41,563 nucleotides of DNA, taken from Bacillota bacterium. Lineage in GTDB: Bacteria; Bacillota; Clostridia; Lachnospirales; Lachnospiraceae. Positions 15,802 through 24,432 of the stretch are shown piece by piece. The notes below the pieces were generated by a model. It ran no database searches and was not told the origin of the DNA. It saw only the letters and a program-made list of their open reading frames with translations. The stretch lies in NCBI GenBank assembly GCA_023411215.1, contig JAEYOY010000050.1:1-41563 (forward strand). Direction: 5' to 3'. The position numbers were made by a program, and so were the translations under genes. Numbering within the stretch: position 1 is the stretch's first letter; each line of letters opens with the position of its first letter.

Positions 15802-17187
15802 ATGGGAAATCAGTATGATTCAATGACTCTTGTCAATTTACGAGAGATAGCAAAGGAAAAGGGATTAAAGAACATAACAACTATGAAAAAAAGTGAATTG
15901 ATTGAGGCATTATTAAAGGTCACTTCGGAAGAAGAACCACTTCAGACTGAAAAGCAAGAGATTAAAACAGCTGAAACGACAGAGCAGATATCTATTACGG
16001 GACGTGAAGAAAGAAGACCGTCAGCATCCTCAAGCCAGAGTGAAATGGATCAACTGGACAGCGGGGAGACAAAGGTTGGCATATTGGAGGTTCTTCCGGA
16101 TGGGTACGGTTTTATCCGTTGTGATAACTATCTTCCAGGAGAAAACGATGTGTATGTATCACCGGCGCAAATCCGAAGATTCAATCTTAAGACCGGTGAT
16201 ATTGTATCTGGTAACACGAAGGTTCGTAGTCAGACTGAGAAGTTCAGTGCCTTATTATATATAAAAAGTGTCAATGGTTTTCATCCGGCAGAAGCGCAGA
16301 AGAGGAAGCGTTTTGAGGACCTGACACCCATTTTCCCTAATCAGAGAATTCATCTTGAGACACCGGGGACAGGGGTATCAATGAGAATGGTAGACCTGAT
16401 ATCACCCATCGGTAAAGGGCAGAGAGGTATGATTGTGTCCCAACCGAAGACAGGTAAGACAACCTTACTGAAGCAGATTGCCAAAGCAGTTACCAAAAAC
16501 CATCAGGATATGAAGCTAATTATTCTTTTGATTGATGAGCGTCCGGAGGAGGTGACCGACATTAAGGAATCGATCGAAGGAAGAAATGTAGAGGTGATCT
16601 ATTCCACCTTTGATGAGCTGCCTGAGAATCATAAAAGAGTATCCGAGATGGTTATCGAGCGTGCAAAGAGGCTGGTCGAACATAAGCAGGATGTCATTAT
16701 ATTACTTGACAGTATAACCCGTCTTGCAAGAGCCTATAACCTGACGGTACAACCGAGTGGCAGAACCTTATCCGGCGGTCTTGATCCGGCAGCACTCCAC
16801 ATGCCTAAGAAATTCTTTGGGGCAGCCAGATGTATGAGAGAGGGAGGAAGCCTTACCATACTCGCAACTGCGCTGGTAGACACAGGCAGCCGAATGGATG
16901 ATGTGGTGTTTGAGGAATTCAAGGGAACCGGTAATATGGAGTTGGTACTTGACCGAAGTTTATCCGAGAAGCGTATCTTCCCTGCGATCGATCTGCCTAG
17001 ATCAAGTACAAGAAGAGATGATTTGCTGTTAACGCAGCCTGAGCTAGAGGCTACCTATCTGATGCGTAAGGCTCTAGGAGGAATGAAATCTGAGGAAGCA
17101 CTGGAGCGCATTATTGATATGTTCCTTCGGACAAAGACGAATACGGAATTCATAGAAACTATTAAAAAAACTAAAATTGTTTTTTAA
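15802..17187 (+). CDS. rho: Transcription termination factor Rho
   Basis: Rho is a hexameric RNA helicase that ends transcription of untranslated RNA. At 461 aa it has the Rho_N helix bundle (MTLVNLREIAKEKGLKNITTMKKSELIEALL, first 45 residues). A polar, Glu/Thr/Ser-rich insert (about 46-85) follows, then the cold-shock-like RNA-binding domain (GILEVLPDGYGFIR) and the RecA-type ATPase with P-loop QPKTGKTTLLKQ, Walker B IILLIDERPEEVTD and the Q-loop region DSITRLARAYN. The insert makes it longer than E. coli Rho (419 aa); such inserts are common in Gram-positive Rho. It is followed at once by an rpmE promoter. Confidence 0.97.
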   Translation: MGNQYDSMTLVNLREIAKEKGLKNITTMKKSELIEALLKVTSEEEPLQTEKQEIKTAETTEQISITGREERRPSASSSQSEMDQLDSGETKVGILEVLPDGYGFIRCDNYLPGENDVYVSPAQIRRFNLKTGDIVSGNTKVRSQTEKFSALLYIKSVNGFHPAEAQKRKRFEDLTPIFPNQRIHLETPGTGVSMRMVDLISPIGKGQRGMIVSQPKTGKTTLLKQIAKAVTKNHQDMKLIILLIDERPEEVTDIKESIEGRNVEVIYSTFDELPENHKRVSEMVIERAKRLVEHKQDVIILLDSITRLARAYNLTVQPSGRTLSGGLDPAALHMPKKFFGAARCMREGGSLTILATALVDTGSRMDDVVFEEFKGTGNMELVLDRSLSEKRIFPAIDLPRSSTRRDDLLLTQPELEATYLMRKALGGMKSEEALERIIDMFLRTKTNTEFIETIKKTKIVF

Positions 17188-17190
17188 GTA

Positions 17191-17219
17191 TTGCACTTGG
17201 GGATGACCTGTGCTATAAT
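17191..17219 (+). promoter_or_regulatory. sigma-A type promoter for rpmE
   Basis: TTGCAC (17191-17196), 17-bp spacer, TATAAT (17214-17219), beginning 4 bp after the rho stop. A leader of about 70 nt follows, AT-rich, with AGAGGTG as ribosome binding site. Confidence 0.75.
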
Positions 17220-17293
17220 AAAAAAGCTGTTTATTAGTTGGAATTATTATAATGCCAATAGATAAAACTATTCGATCTTAAAGAGGTGAAAAC

Positions 17294-17503
17294 ATGAAAG
17301 AAGGAATCCATCCCAAATATCATCAGGCTAAAGTTGTTTGCAACTGCGGTAACGAATTTGTAACAGGATCAACGAAGGAAGATATCCACGTAGAAATCTG
17401 CTCCAAGTGCCATTCATTCTACACCGGACAGGTTAAGGCTGCTGCTGCTCGTGGTGCAATTGATAAATTCAACCGTAGGTATGGTTTAGGCCAGGATAAA
17501 TAA
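17294..17503 (+). CDS. rpmE: 50S ribosomal protein L31, zinc-binding type
   Basis: A 69-aa large-subunit protein at the central protuberance. It starts MKEGIHPKYHQAKVVCNCGN and carries four cysteines in two pairs (CNC and CSKC), the zinc-binding C+ form. In bacteria with C+ and C- paralogues this form is made when zinc is plentiful. It sits directly behind rho, a common clostridial arrangement, but has its own promoter and terminator. Confidence 0.97.
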   Translation: MKEGIHPKYHQAKVVCNCGNEFVTGSTKEDIHVEICSKCHSFYTGQVKAAAARGAIDKFNRRYGLGQDK

Positions 17504-17589
17504 TTAATAGAAGTATTTCTGTTAATAATCATTCATAACAAGTGAATTGGTTTACTGATTTATTTTGTTTGTTAGACAATTTAAGCATT

Positions 17590-17630
17590 AAAAAATGGGT
17601 TGAGGTATACTTCCTCAGCCTATTTTTAAA
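17590..17630 (+). terminator. Intrinsic terminator after rpmE
   Basis: AAAATGGGTTGAGG pairs with CCTCAGCCTATTTT (two G-U pairs) around a 6-nt loop, followed by a T-run. Confidence 0.85.
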
Positions 17631-17809
17631 TACTTGACTTATAAAATCATAATAAAAGCTGGTTAATATACATGGGTAGCTATAATCTTTTCAATAGATT
17701 TAGCTAAGAAAACTGGTTTTTATTGGTTAATTATGATATATTACATATAGTGCTGATGACATATTACATAATACAGAATACAAGTTTAGAGAAAGGTTCG
17801 GGTGCTAAA

Positions 17810-19273
17810 ATGAAACCATCGGGAATTGGGGGCATGGCCGTAATGGAAGGCGTAATGATGAAGAATAAAGACATCTACGCCGTAGCCGTGCGTAAGCCGG
17901 ATAATGAAATTATAGTAGAAACGAATACTCATAAAGATTTTACCGATAAGGTAAAGCTATTTAAGCTACCGATATTTCGTGGAATGTTGGCATTTGTGGA
18001 CTCCATGATTATTGGTGTGAAGGTATTGAATTACTCTGCCAGCTTCTATGATGAAGAGGATGAGGCTGCCCAAACCAGCAAAAAGAAGAAAGATAGAAAA
18101 AAAGAAGATGATGACTTTATTGTTGAGGAAGTAGTTGCTCCACATAGTGAGTCGGATGAGATGGCAAGTGCTCAAATTCCGAATATTAAGAATGCAGATA
18201 AGTCCAATGCATTGCTCATGGCATTTGCTGTATTAATATCAATTGTTATGAGTGTTGCATTATTTATGGTGCTTCCTGTTCTACTAACAAATCTTTTTGC
18301 CAGATTCATTGAGAATCGCTATGTTATCTTATTTGTCGAAGGCATTATTCGTCTCGCAATTTTTATCGGGTATGTGCTGCTTGCCTCAAGAATGAAGGAG
18401 ATAAAGAGAGTATTCATGTATCATGGTGCCGAACACAAGACAATTAATTGTCTTGAAAACGGTTTTGAACTAACTGTGGAGAATGTCAGATGGCAGTCAA
18501 AGCAGCATAAGCGCTGCGGTACCAGCTTTATGCTTTTGGTAATACTAATAAGCTTGGTATTCTTTATGTTTATGCCTGTTGATAACCTTATCTTAAAGGT
18601 ATTGTCCCGTATTCTTCTGGTACCCTTTATAGCAGGAGTATCTTATGAATTCATCCGTCTTGCCGGCAAGAGTGAGAATAAATTGGTTCAAGTACTCAGC
18701 CAGCCTGGATTATGGATGCAAGGTCTTACAACAAAAGAACCGGATGATTCAATGATTGAGGTTGCAATTCAAAGTGTCAGTGCTATATTTGACTGGAAGG
18801 ATTTTGTGAAGAATTCTTCAGCCTCCCAGAATAAGAAGTCTGGGGTAAAGGGGAATAATGCAAAGCAGGCCAAAACAAAGCAAGTTGTAGCAAAGCAAGC
18901 GGATGCAAAGCCGGTTACTGATAAGAATACAAAGGCGAAAGGCCAGCAGCCTGTTACTAAACCGGTTACTAAGAATAGTGAAAATAAAGCCCAGCCTCAG
19001 ATAAAACCTCAGGTTGGTGGATTGGCTTATACAGGTAAGGTACCAAGTGAGAAGAAAACTTCTGTTGAAGTACCAAAGCAGGAAGTAAAAACAACACAGG
19101 CTGAAGCAATCAACGATAAGCAGTATGAGGAACATCATAATACCATTGGACGTAACAAAGGTATGGCTCCGGTAACCTTTAAGACGAACGTTAAGGTAAA
19201 AGAAGATGAAGAGGATGACGAGATTTTAAAGGCACTTGATAAGTTCTTTGATGATGATAAGAAAAAACATTAG
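17810..19273 (+). CDS. DUF1385 membrane protein with a long Lys/Gln/Ala-rich C-terminal tail
   Basis: The family (DUF1385) is conserved in Clostridia beside rpmE, prmC and prfA, but its function is not established. The start at ATG 17810 gives MKPSGIGGMAVMEGVMM, the standard family N-terminus; the open frame reaches back to 17723 without a ribosome binding site. Domain features are GGMAVMEGVMMK, an acidic/basic insert (KKKKDRKKEDDDFIVEE), two to four membrane segments between about residues 150 and 310, and YHGAEHKTINCLENG with the signature GAEHK. The protein is 487 aa, some 150 more than usual for the family. The extra part is low-complexity, rich in K, Q, A, T and P, and ends in a conserved-looking acidic segment (EDDEILKALDKFFDDD). 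Confidence 0.9.
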   Translation: MKPSGIGGMAVMEGVMMKNKDIYAVAVRKPDNEIIVETNTHKDFTDKVKLFKLPIFRGMLAFVDSMIIGVKVLNYSASFYDEEDEAAQTSKKKKDRKKEDDDFIVEEVVAPHSESDEMASAQIPNIKNADKSNALLMAFAVLISIVMSVALFMVLPVLLTNLFARFIENRYVILFVEGIIRLAIFIGYVLLASRMKEIKRVFMYHGAEHKTINCLENGFELTVENVRWQSKQHKRCGTSFMLLVILISLVFFMFMPVDNLILKVLSRILLVPFIAGVSYEFIRLAGKSENKLVQVLSQPGLWMQGLTTKEPDDSMIEVAIQSVSAIFDWKDFVKNSSASQNKKSGVKGNNAKQAKTKQVVAKQADAKPVTDKNTKAKGQQPVTKPVTKNSENKAQPQIKPQVGGLAYTGKVPSEKKTSVEVPKQEVKTTQAEAINDKQYEEHHNTIGRNKGMAPVTFKTNVKVKEDEEDDEILKALDKFFDDDKKKH

Positions 19274-19319
19274 CATAGAGTCAGGCATCGAAGATGCTGT
19301 GGTGTACCAGTGTCTATGC
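19273..19319 (+). repeat. Branched inverted repeat between DUF1385 and prmC
   Basis: Outer arms GCATAGA (19273-19279) and TCTATGC (19313-19319) enclose a hairpin GCATC-gaa-GATGC (19285-19297) and a small TGG/CCA stem, giving a possible three-way junction. It begins at the DUF1385 stop codon. No U-tract. Confidence 0.5.
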
Positions 19320-19357
19320 ATAGAATGGTTTTAGCAACGGGTTTGTGAGGATGATAA

Positions 19358-20188
19358 ATGAACACTTATAAGCAACTACTGCAGACCGGACGTGAATTAC
19401 TAAAACAACAGAAAATAGCAGATGCTGATGTAGATGCATGGTATCTGCTTGCCCATGTTTTTAATATGAAGCGGACGGATCTATTATTGAAGGGGGATAT
19501 GCTGGTAGAGGAAGAGGCAGGATATCGATATCTTGAGTTGATTCATCAGCGAACCGCTCATATACCGCTGCAGCATCTTCTCGGAACCCAGGAATTCATG
19601 GGCCTAGAGTTTGAAGTGAATGGGGATGTTCTTATTCCCAGGCAGGATACTGAGACTTTGGTAGAAGAGGTTCTAAAACACTGTGAAGATAGATCGGTGC
19701 TGGATATGTGCACTGGTTCCGGCTGCATTATCATCAGCCTTGCAAAGCTTGGGCGGCTAAGACATGCGGTTGGAGTTGACCTCTCAGAGAAAGCTCTAGC
19801 GATTGCTGCCGTGAATGCTGATAAGCATATGGTGAAGGTTGAGCTTTTACAAAGCAATCTGTTTGATCATGTAAAAGGGCGCTTTGATATTATCGTATCC
19901 AACCCCCCCTATATTCCATCGTGTGATATCGAAGATTTGATGCCGGAGGTAAGGGATTTTGAACCTAGAATGGCTTTGGATGGAAGTGACGACGGACTTG
20001 AGTTTTACCGATGTATTAGTCAAGCTGCTAAGGAGCACCTAAACCCGGGCGGTTTGATTTTCTACGAAATAGGATATAATCAAGGTGAAGCAGTGAAACT
20101 AATCTTAACGGAGGAAGGTTTTACCGATGTAATGATAAAGAAGGATCTGAGTGGACTTGACCGCGTTGTAGCGGCAAGACGATCATAA
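19358..20188 (+). CDS. prmC: Release factor glutamine methyltransferase PrmC
   Basis: PrmC methylates the glutamine of the GGQ motif in RF1 and RF2, using S-adenosylmethionine. It is 276 aa, standard length. The N-terminal helical substrate domain is followed by LIPRQDTETLVE, the SAM-binding motif VLDMCTGSGCIIISLA and the catalytic NPPY motif in DIIVSNPPYIPS. It stands 22 bp ahead of prfA, which encodes its substrate, so enzyme and target are co-expressed. A GTGAGGATG-type ribosome binding site precedes the ATG. Confidence 0.96.
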   Translation: MNTYKQLLQTGRELLKQQKIADADVDAWYLLAHVFNMKRTDLLLKGDMLVEEEAGYRYLELIHQRTAHIPLQHLLGTQEFMGLEFEVNGDVLIPRQDTETLVEEVLKHCEDRSVLDMCTGSGCIIISLAKLGRLRHAVGVDLSEKALAIAAVNADKHMVKVELLQSNLFDHVKGRFDIIVSNPPYIPSCDIEDLMPEVRDFEPRMALDGSDDGLEFYRCISQAAKEHLNPGGLIFYEIGYNQGEAVKLILTEEGFTDVMIKKDLSGLDRVVAARRS

Positions 20189-20210
20189 ATGATATGGAGG
20201 AATTATTAGT

Positions 20211-21284
20211 ATGTTTGATAAGTTAGAGGATCTTCTGATTCGTTTTCAGGAAATTGAAGATGAGATGATGAGCCCCGATGTCTTGAATGATCAGAATAAT
20301 TATAAGAAGCTTCGTAAGGAGCATTCTGATCTGGGCGAAATAGTTGAAAAATACAAGGAATATAAGTCGAATCAGAAAAGCATAGAGGATAGTCTTGCAC
20401 TTCTGGAGGAAGAAAGCGATGAGGAAATGCGCGAGCTTGCGAAGGAAGAACTGAATGAGTGTAAACAAAGGATTCCCAAACTTGAAGAGGAACTTAAGAT
20501 TTTATTGCTTCCAAAGGATCCCAATGATGAGAAGAATGTTATCGTAGAAATAAGAGGCGGAGCCGGCGGTGATGAAGCTGCTTTATTTGCAGCGGAATTA
20601 TATCGTATGTATGTTATGTATGCAGAGCGTAACCGATGGAAGATTGATGTAATGAATATGAACGAGAATGGAATTGGCGGTTACAAGGAAGTAATTTTCA
20701 TGATAAACGGTAAGGGTGCCTATTCGAAGCTGAAATATGAGAGTGGTGTACATCGTGTACAGCGTGTTCCTGTAACAGAATCCGGTGGGCGTATTCATAC
20801 TTCTACCTCTACAGTAGCCATTATGCCGGAGGCAGAAGAGGTTGATGTTGAACTTGATCTGAATGATTGTAAGTTTGATGTGTTCCGTTCTTCCGGTAAC
20901 GGTGGTCAGTGCGTTAATACCACGGACTCAGCCGTTCGACTAACTCATATTCCTACGGGTATTGTAATATCCTGTCAGGATGAGAAATCGCAGCTAAAGA
21001 ACAAGGATAAGGCAATCCGTGTTTTACGTGCAAAGCTTTATGACCTGGAATTAGAGAAGTCCCGTAATGCAGAGGCTGAAGCGAGAAAGAACCAGGTGGG
21101 TACCGGTGACCGTTCTGAGAAGATCAGAACCTATAACTTCCCTCAGGGACGTGTAACCGATCATAGAATTAATTTAACCATGTACCAGATTGATAAGGTG
21201 ATGGACGGAGATCTGGACTTTGTCATTGACAGTCTAATTGCAGCTGATCAGGCAGCTAAGCTGAGTAATTTGCAGGAAGCCTAG
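20211..21284 (+). CDS. prfA: Peptide chain release factor 1
   Basis: RF1 reads UAA and UAG and triggers peptide release. It is 357 aa. The GGQ loop is SSGNGGQCVNTTDSAVRLTH, with the family's usual GAGGQH replaced by GNGGQC; the Gly-Gly-Gln core itself is intact. The N-terminal coiled-coil domain (ELKILLLPKDPNDEKNVIVEIRGG region) and the YNFPQGRVTDHRI motif are normal. GGAGG lies 12 nt before the ATG. It is the target of the upstream PrmC and part of the same transcript. Confidence 0.97.
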   Translation: MFDKLEDLLIRFQEIEDEMMSPDVLNDQNNYKKLRKEHSDLGEIVEKYKEYKSNQKSIEDSLALLEEESDEEMRELAKEELNECKQRIPKLEEELKILLLPKDPNDEKNVIVEIRGGAGGDEAALFAAELYRMYVMYAERNRWKIDVMNMNENGIGGYKEVIFMINGKGAYSKLKYESGVHRVQRVPVTESGGRIHTSTSTVAIMPEAEEVDVELDLNDCKFDVFRSSGNGGQCVNTTDSAVRLTHIPTGIVISCQDEKSQLKNKDKAIRVLRAKLYDLELEKSRNAEAEARKNQVGTGDRSEKIRTYNFPQGRVTDHRINLTMYQIDKVMDGDLDFVIDSLIAADQAAKLSNLQEA

Positions 21285-21340
21285 GATGGATTGCTAGTAT
21301 CATAAAGGTTTTATAACATGACGTTATGTGAGGTTTAATA

Positions 21341-22144
21341 ATGAAACAGAAGACGGTCATCAGCAGTATGAGTAATGCTCAGGTGAAGAATCTGACCTTG
21401 TTGCAGAAGAAAGCGAAGGAAAGAGAAGAGCAGGGAGTATTTGTAATCGAAGGAATAAAGATGTTCGAGGAAGCCAAAGATGCTAAGCTTCTCAAGAAAG
21501 CTTATGTATCGGAGAGCTTTTACGAAGAAATGTGGCGTGAAGAGCCGGAATATTTTGGTGATATGGATTATGAGATTTTCACCGACCACATATTCAAAGA
21601 GACCTCTGAGACAAAGACTCCCCAAGGAATTATGGGTATAGTGGCTATGGCTCGTTATCAGCCGGAAAGTATACTGTCGAAGCCGGACGCTTGCTTGCTT
21701 TTGCTAGAGGATATCAGAGATCCAGGTAATCTGGGTACAATGATACGAACAGCAGAAGGGGCCGGTGTGACTGGAATTATACTCAGTGATTCATCTGTGG
21801 ATGTATATAACCCAAAGGTAATCAGGGCGACAATGGGTTCAATATTCCGTGTACCCTTTTATCAGGCTAAAAACTTTTATGAACTTTTAACTCGAGTAAA
21901 AGCCCAGGGAATAGAAATATATGCAGCACATCTTCAGGGGATCCCTTATGACACAGAGGGAAGCTTCCAAAACAGATGTGCTTTTCTAATAGGGAATGAG
22001 GCAAACGGTTTAACCACCCAGGCCTCAGAACTAGCAGATACCCTGATAAAGATTCCGATGGCTGGAAAAGTCGAATCACTGAATGCAGCAGTAGCTGCGG
22101 CAATTTTAATGTATGAAGCGGCAAGGCAAAGAAAGAATAAATAG
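21341..22144 (+). CDS. TrmH/SpoU family RNA 2'-O-methyltransferase
   Basis: A 267-aa SPOUT methyltransferase that should methylate a ribose in rRNA or tRNA with S-adenosylmethionine. The N-terminal 90 residues resemble the SpoU substrate-binding domain (NLTLLQKKAKEREEQGVFVIEGIKMFEEA). The catalytic domain shows the three SpoU motifs: LEDIRDPGNLGTMIRTAEGAG, then FLIGNEANGLT, then IPMAGKVESLNAAVAAAI. The trefoil-knot signature is complete. It begins 56 bp after prfA and probably belongs to the same operon. The exact RNA target cannot be deduced; YsgA- or RlmB-like enzymes are the closest group I can name. Confidence 0.93.
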   Translation: MKQKTVISSMSNAQVKNLTLLQKKAKEREEQGVFVIEGIKMFEEAKDAKLLKKAYVSESFYEEMWREEPEYFGDMDYEIFTDHIFKETSETKTPQGIMGIVAMARYQPESILSKPDACLLLLEDIRDPGNLGTMIRTAEGAGVTGIILSDSSVDVYNPKVIRATMGSIFRVPFYQAKNFYELLTRVKAQGIEIYAAHLQGIPYDTEGSFQNRCAFLIGNEANGLTTQASELADTLIKIPMAGKVESLNAAVAAAILMYEAARQRKNK

Positions 22145-22305
22145 CAATATATGATAAGAAATTTGAATGATTACGATTTGCAGTCTACTGTTAAAGATAA
22201 TACAATACTCTTAGTCTGGACGAATATGTCTAAAATGTTTACGTGTTGCAGCTTAAATTGATAATTGCTTGGAACGGAAGATGTATCATAAGGGAGATGT
22301 CAGTC

Positions 22306-23067
22306 ATGGCTATTGAGGTTTTTAATCGTGCCGAGAAGAAGTTCTTAATTACGGATGAGGTTTTTCAGGTGATTAAGCCTCGTTTAGAAGAGTATATGGC
22401 GTTGGACGCCTTCAGTAGTAATGGGGATTATTATACAATATGCAATATCTACTATGACACACCGGATCATGCAATCATAAGAAAATCGATCGAAAAGCCG
22501 ATTTATAAGGAGAAGCTTCGACTTCGGAGCTATGGTGTCGTTGGTCCAAGAGACAAGGTATATCTTGAGATTAAGAAGAAATATAACGGTCAGGTGAATA
22601 AAAGGCGTACAGCGATGCATCTGGAGGATGCCTGTCATTACATAGAGGAGCATCAGCGCTTTAAGGCCAAAAAGCCGCTTGGTGAGCAGATACTAAGTGA
22701 AGTTGACTATTTCCTTATGAGATATCCAGACATAACGCCTACGCTATATATCTCTTATGATAGAAATGCGATGTTTGGGATAGAGGATCCAAACTTTCGA
22801 ATTACCTTCGATACCAACATTAGGACAAGACGTAATGAGGTGGGATTGGACAGAGGTAATTATGGGGAGCTGCTATTGCCTGCCGGAATGTGGATTATGG
22901 AGGCAAAGATGACCAACGCCGCTCCGTTATGGTTTGCCAAACTCTTGTCTGATTATCACATCTATCCTACAACCTTCTCAAAATATGGGGAGGAATATAA
23001 GAGAGCCTTACAGCGAAATGAGATCGATTTATCCATGACTTCGAAGGATAAAAAAATGTGTGTATAG
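22306..23067 (+). CDS. VTC-domain protein (polyphosphate polymerase-like)
   Basis: A 253-aa protein with the VTC domain, a CYTH-like triphosphate tunnel fold known from the yeast polyphosphate polymerase Vtc4. Visible pieces: EVFNRAEKKFLIT at the start, IYYDTPDHAIIRKSIEKP, KEKLRLRSYG with basic tunnel residues, VYLEIKKKYNGQVNKRR, and IMEAKMTNAAPLW near the end. I take ATG 22306, 9 nt after GGGAG; upstream ATGs at 22243 and 22297 are badly spaced. It is followed 11 bp later by a DUF4956 membrane protein, a pairing common in bacteria. Polyphosphate synthesis is inferred from the fold; bacterial members are poorly characterised. Confidence 0.85.
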   Translation: MAIEVFNRAEKKFLITDEVFQVIKPRLEEYMALDAFSSNGDYYTICNIYYDTPDHAIIRKSIEKPIYKEKLRLRSYGVVGPRDKVYLEIKKKYNGQVNKRRTAMHLEDACHYIEEHQRFKAKKPLGEQILSEVDYFLMRYPDITPTLYISYDRNAMFGIEDPNFRITFDTNIRTRRNEVGLDRGNYGELLLPAGMWIMEAKMTNAAPLWFAKLLSDYHIYPTTFSKYGEEYKRALQRNEIDLSMTSKDKKMCV

Positions 23068-23078
23068 GGGGATTATTA

Positions 23079-23792
23079 ATGTCGGGTTCGGAAGTAATGT
23101 TTGATACCATATTTGAAGAATTATCATTAACCTCAGGCTTGTCGATCAGTCTCGGTAAGGTATTGGTATGTATTGCTGTAGCTGTTTTACTCGGAGTTAC
23201 AATCAGCGGGGTTTACTTTATTATTACGCCGAGGAAAGACCGATCCGCTAACTTTGTTTTAAGTCTAGTTATATTACCGACCATAGTAGCTGTTGTGATT
23301 ATTCTAATAGGTGGCAATCTTGCAAGAGCATTTTCGATGGCAGGTATCTTCACAATCGTAAGATTTCGTAGTGTACCTGGAGATTCCAAGGATATCTCCT
23401 TTGTGTTTTTGACCATGGCGGCAGGTCTGGCTGTTGGTCTGGGCTATCTGACCTTGGGTGCTGTTGTTATCGCTGTTGTGGGTGCAGTTATAGTGCTTGT
23501 GAATAAGAGTGGCTATGGTATTGGTAAACAGCAGGAAAAGAGACTTCGGATTACTGTTCCGGAGGATATGAATTATCAGGGTGTATTTGATGAGATATTT
23601 TCAAAGTATACCACCTATGTTCAACTACAGAGAGTTAAGACCAGTAATATGGGAACATTGTTCGAGCTTTACTATGATATTGTCATGAAATCCGACCAGA
23701 ATGACAAGGAAATGATCGATGCCTTAAGGTGCCGCAACGGTAATCTAGGAATTTCACTTGACGTTAAGGAAATCAGAGACCAACAATTATAG
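23079..23792 (+). CDS. DUF4956 domain-containing membrane protein
   Basis: A 237-aa protein with about four membrane segments in the first 145 residues (including ISLGKVLVCIAVAVLLGVTISGVYFII, a second near NFVLSLVILPTIVAVVIILIGG, and VGLGYLTLGAVVIAVVGAVIVLV). The conserved AGIFTIVRFRSVPGDSKDISFVFLTMAAGLAVGLG stretch is the DUF4956 signature. A soluble C-terminal domain of about 85 residues follows. I take ATG 23079 (MSGSEVMF) with GGGGG as ribosome binding site, rather than 23058, which overlaps the upstream gene. It pairs with the VTC-domain gene and probably acts with it at the membrane; that is inference from context. Confidence 0.85.
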   Translation: MSGSEVMFDTIFEELSLTSGLSISLGKVLVCIAVAVLLGVTISGVYFIITPRKDRSANFVLSLVILPTIVAVVIILIGGNLARAFSMAGIFTIVRFRSVPGDSKDISFVFLTMAAGLAVGLGYLTLGAVVIAVVGAVIVLVNKSGYGIGKQQEKRLRITVPEDMNYQGVFDEIFSKYTTYVQLQRVKTSNMGTLFELYYDIVMKSDQNDKEMIDALRCRNGNLGISLDVKEIRDQQL

Positions 23793-23840
23793 TTGACTTG
23801 TATATTTAGATTCGAAAATAATTACAATAGTATCATGATC

Positions 23841-23863
23841 AAGGCGTGCGAAAAGCGCGCCTT
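23841..23863 (+). terminator. Hairpin after the DUF4956 gene
   Basis: AAGGCGTGC/GCGCGCCTT (one G-U pair) with a GAAAA-type loop, then CGTTTAT. GC-rich stem, weak T-tail. A second nested hairpin follows at 23919-23953. Confidence 0.55.
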
Positions 23864-23918
23864 CGTTTATGTACCGGTTAGTTATCTATTACTAAACATT
23901 AAAATAAAATTAGAAAAC

Positions 23919-23953
23919 GACTCGTTCTATTGTAGAAAGCTACAGAAACGAGT
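23919..23953 (+). repeat. Nested hairpin upstream of the NfeD gene
   Basis: Outer arms ACTCGTT and AACGAGT enclose a second perfect stem TGTAG-aaag-CTACA. It lies about 40 bp before the NfeD start and may end the previous transcript or form part of the nfeD leader. Confidence 0.45.
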
Positions 23954-23990
23954 AAAATATAAGAAACTGATATAGAAAGGGGGAATTTAG

Positions 23991-24428
23991 ATGACCAATT
24001 CGATTTTGTGGCTTCTTATTCTCGCAATATTAATATTTATCGAAATTATAACACTTGGTCTGACTACGATCTGGTTCGCAGGCGGTGCATTAGTTGCATT
24101 CATAATTTCCCTGTTTTTTGATAACCTTTTCTTGGAAGTTGTTTTATTCCTCGTGGTATCCATTGTTTTATTATGCTTTACGAGACCTTTAGTGTTAAAA
24201 TACTTTAATCCGAAAAGGACAAAGACGAACTATGAAGGAGTTATTGGCAAGGTAGCCCTGGTTACTGCAACGATTAATAATATGAATGCCGTGGGGCAGG
24301 TTGTTGTTGATGGACAGGAATGGTCTGCAAAGGCCATGGATGACGATGTAATAGAAAAAGGTGAGATGGTAAAGGTACACGGTATTACCGGAGTGAAATT
24401 AATTGTAAGCGTATATAAGGAGGGGTAA
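23991..24428 (+). CDS. NfeD family membrane protein
   Basis: A 145-aa short NfeD protein. It has hydrophobic membrane segments in the first 75 residues (ILWLLILAILIFIEIITLGLTTIW, then ALVAFIISLFF and VVLFLVVSIVLLCF). After a basic linker (NPKRTKTNYEGVIG) comes a small OB-fold domain (GKVALVTATI...GQVVVDGQEWSAKA...GEMVKVHGITGVKLIV). It lacks the ClpP-like protease domain of long NfeD proteins. It is 4 bp upstream of an SPFH gene, its usual partner in membrane-microdomain systems. GGGGG precedes the ATG. Confidence 0.92.
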   Translation: MTNSILWLLILAILIFIEIITLGLTTIWFAGGALVAFIISLFFDNLFLEVVLFLVVSIVLLCFTRPLVLKYFNPKRTKTNYEGVIGKVALVTATINNMNAVGQVVVDGQEWSAKAMDDDVIEKGEMVKVHGITGVKLIVSVYKEG

Positions 24429-24432
24429 TAGG

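Noticed and set aside
17723..17809. 29-codon N-terminal extension of the DUF1385 protein
   Set aside because: No ribosome binding site and the family N-terminus begins at MKPSGIGGMAV.
23793..23975. 60-codon frame after DUF4956
   Set aside because: Covers two hairpins that look like transcript-end structures and has no ribosome binding site.
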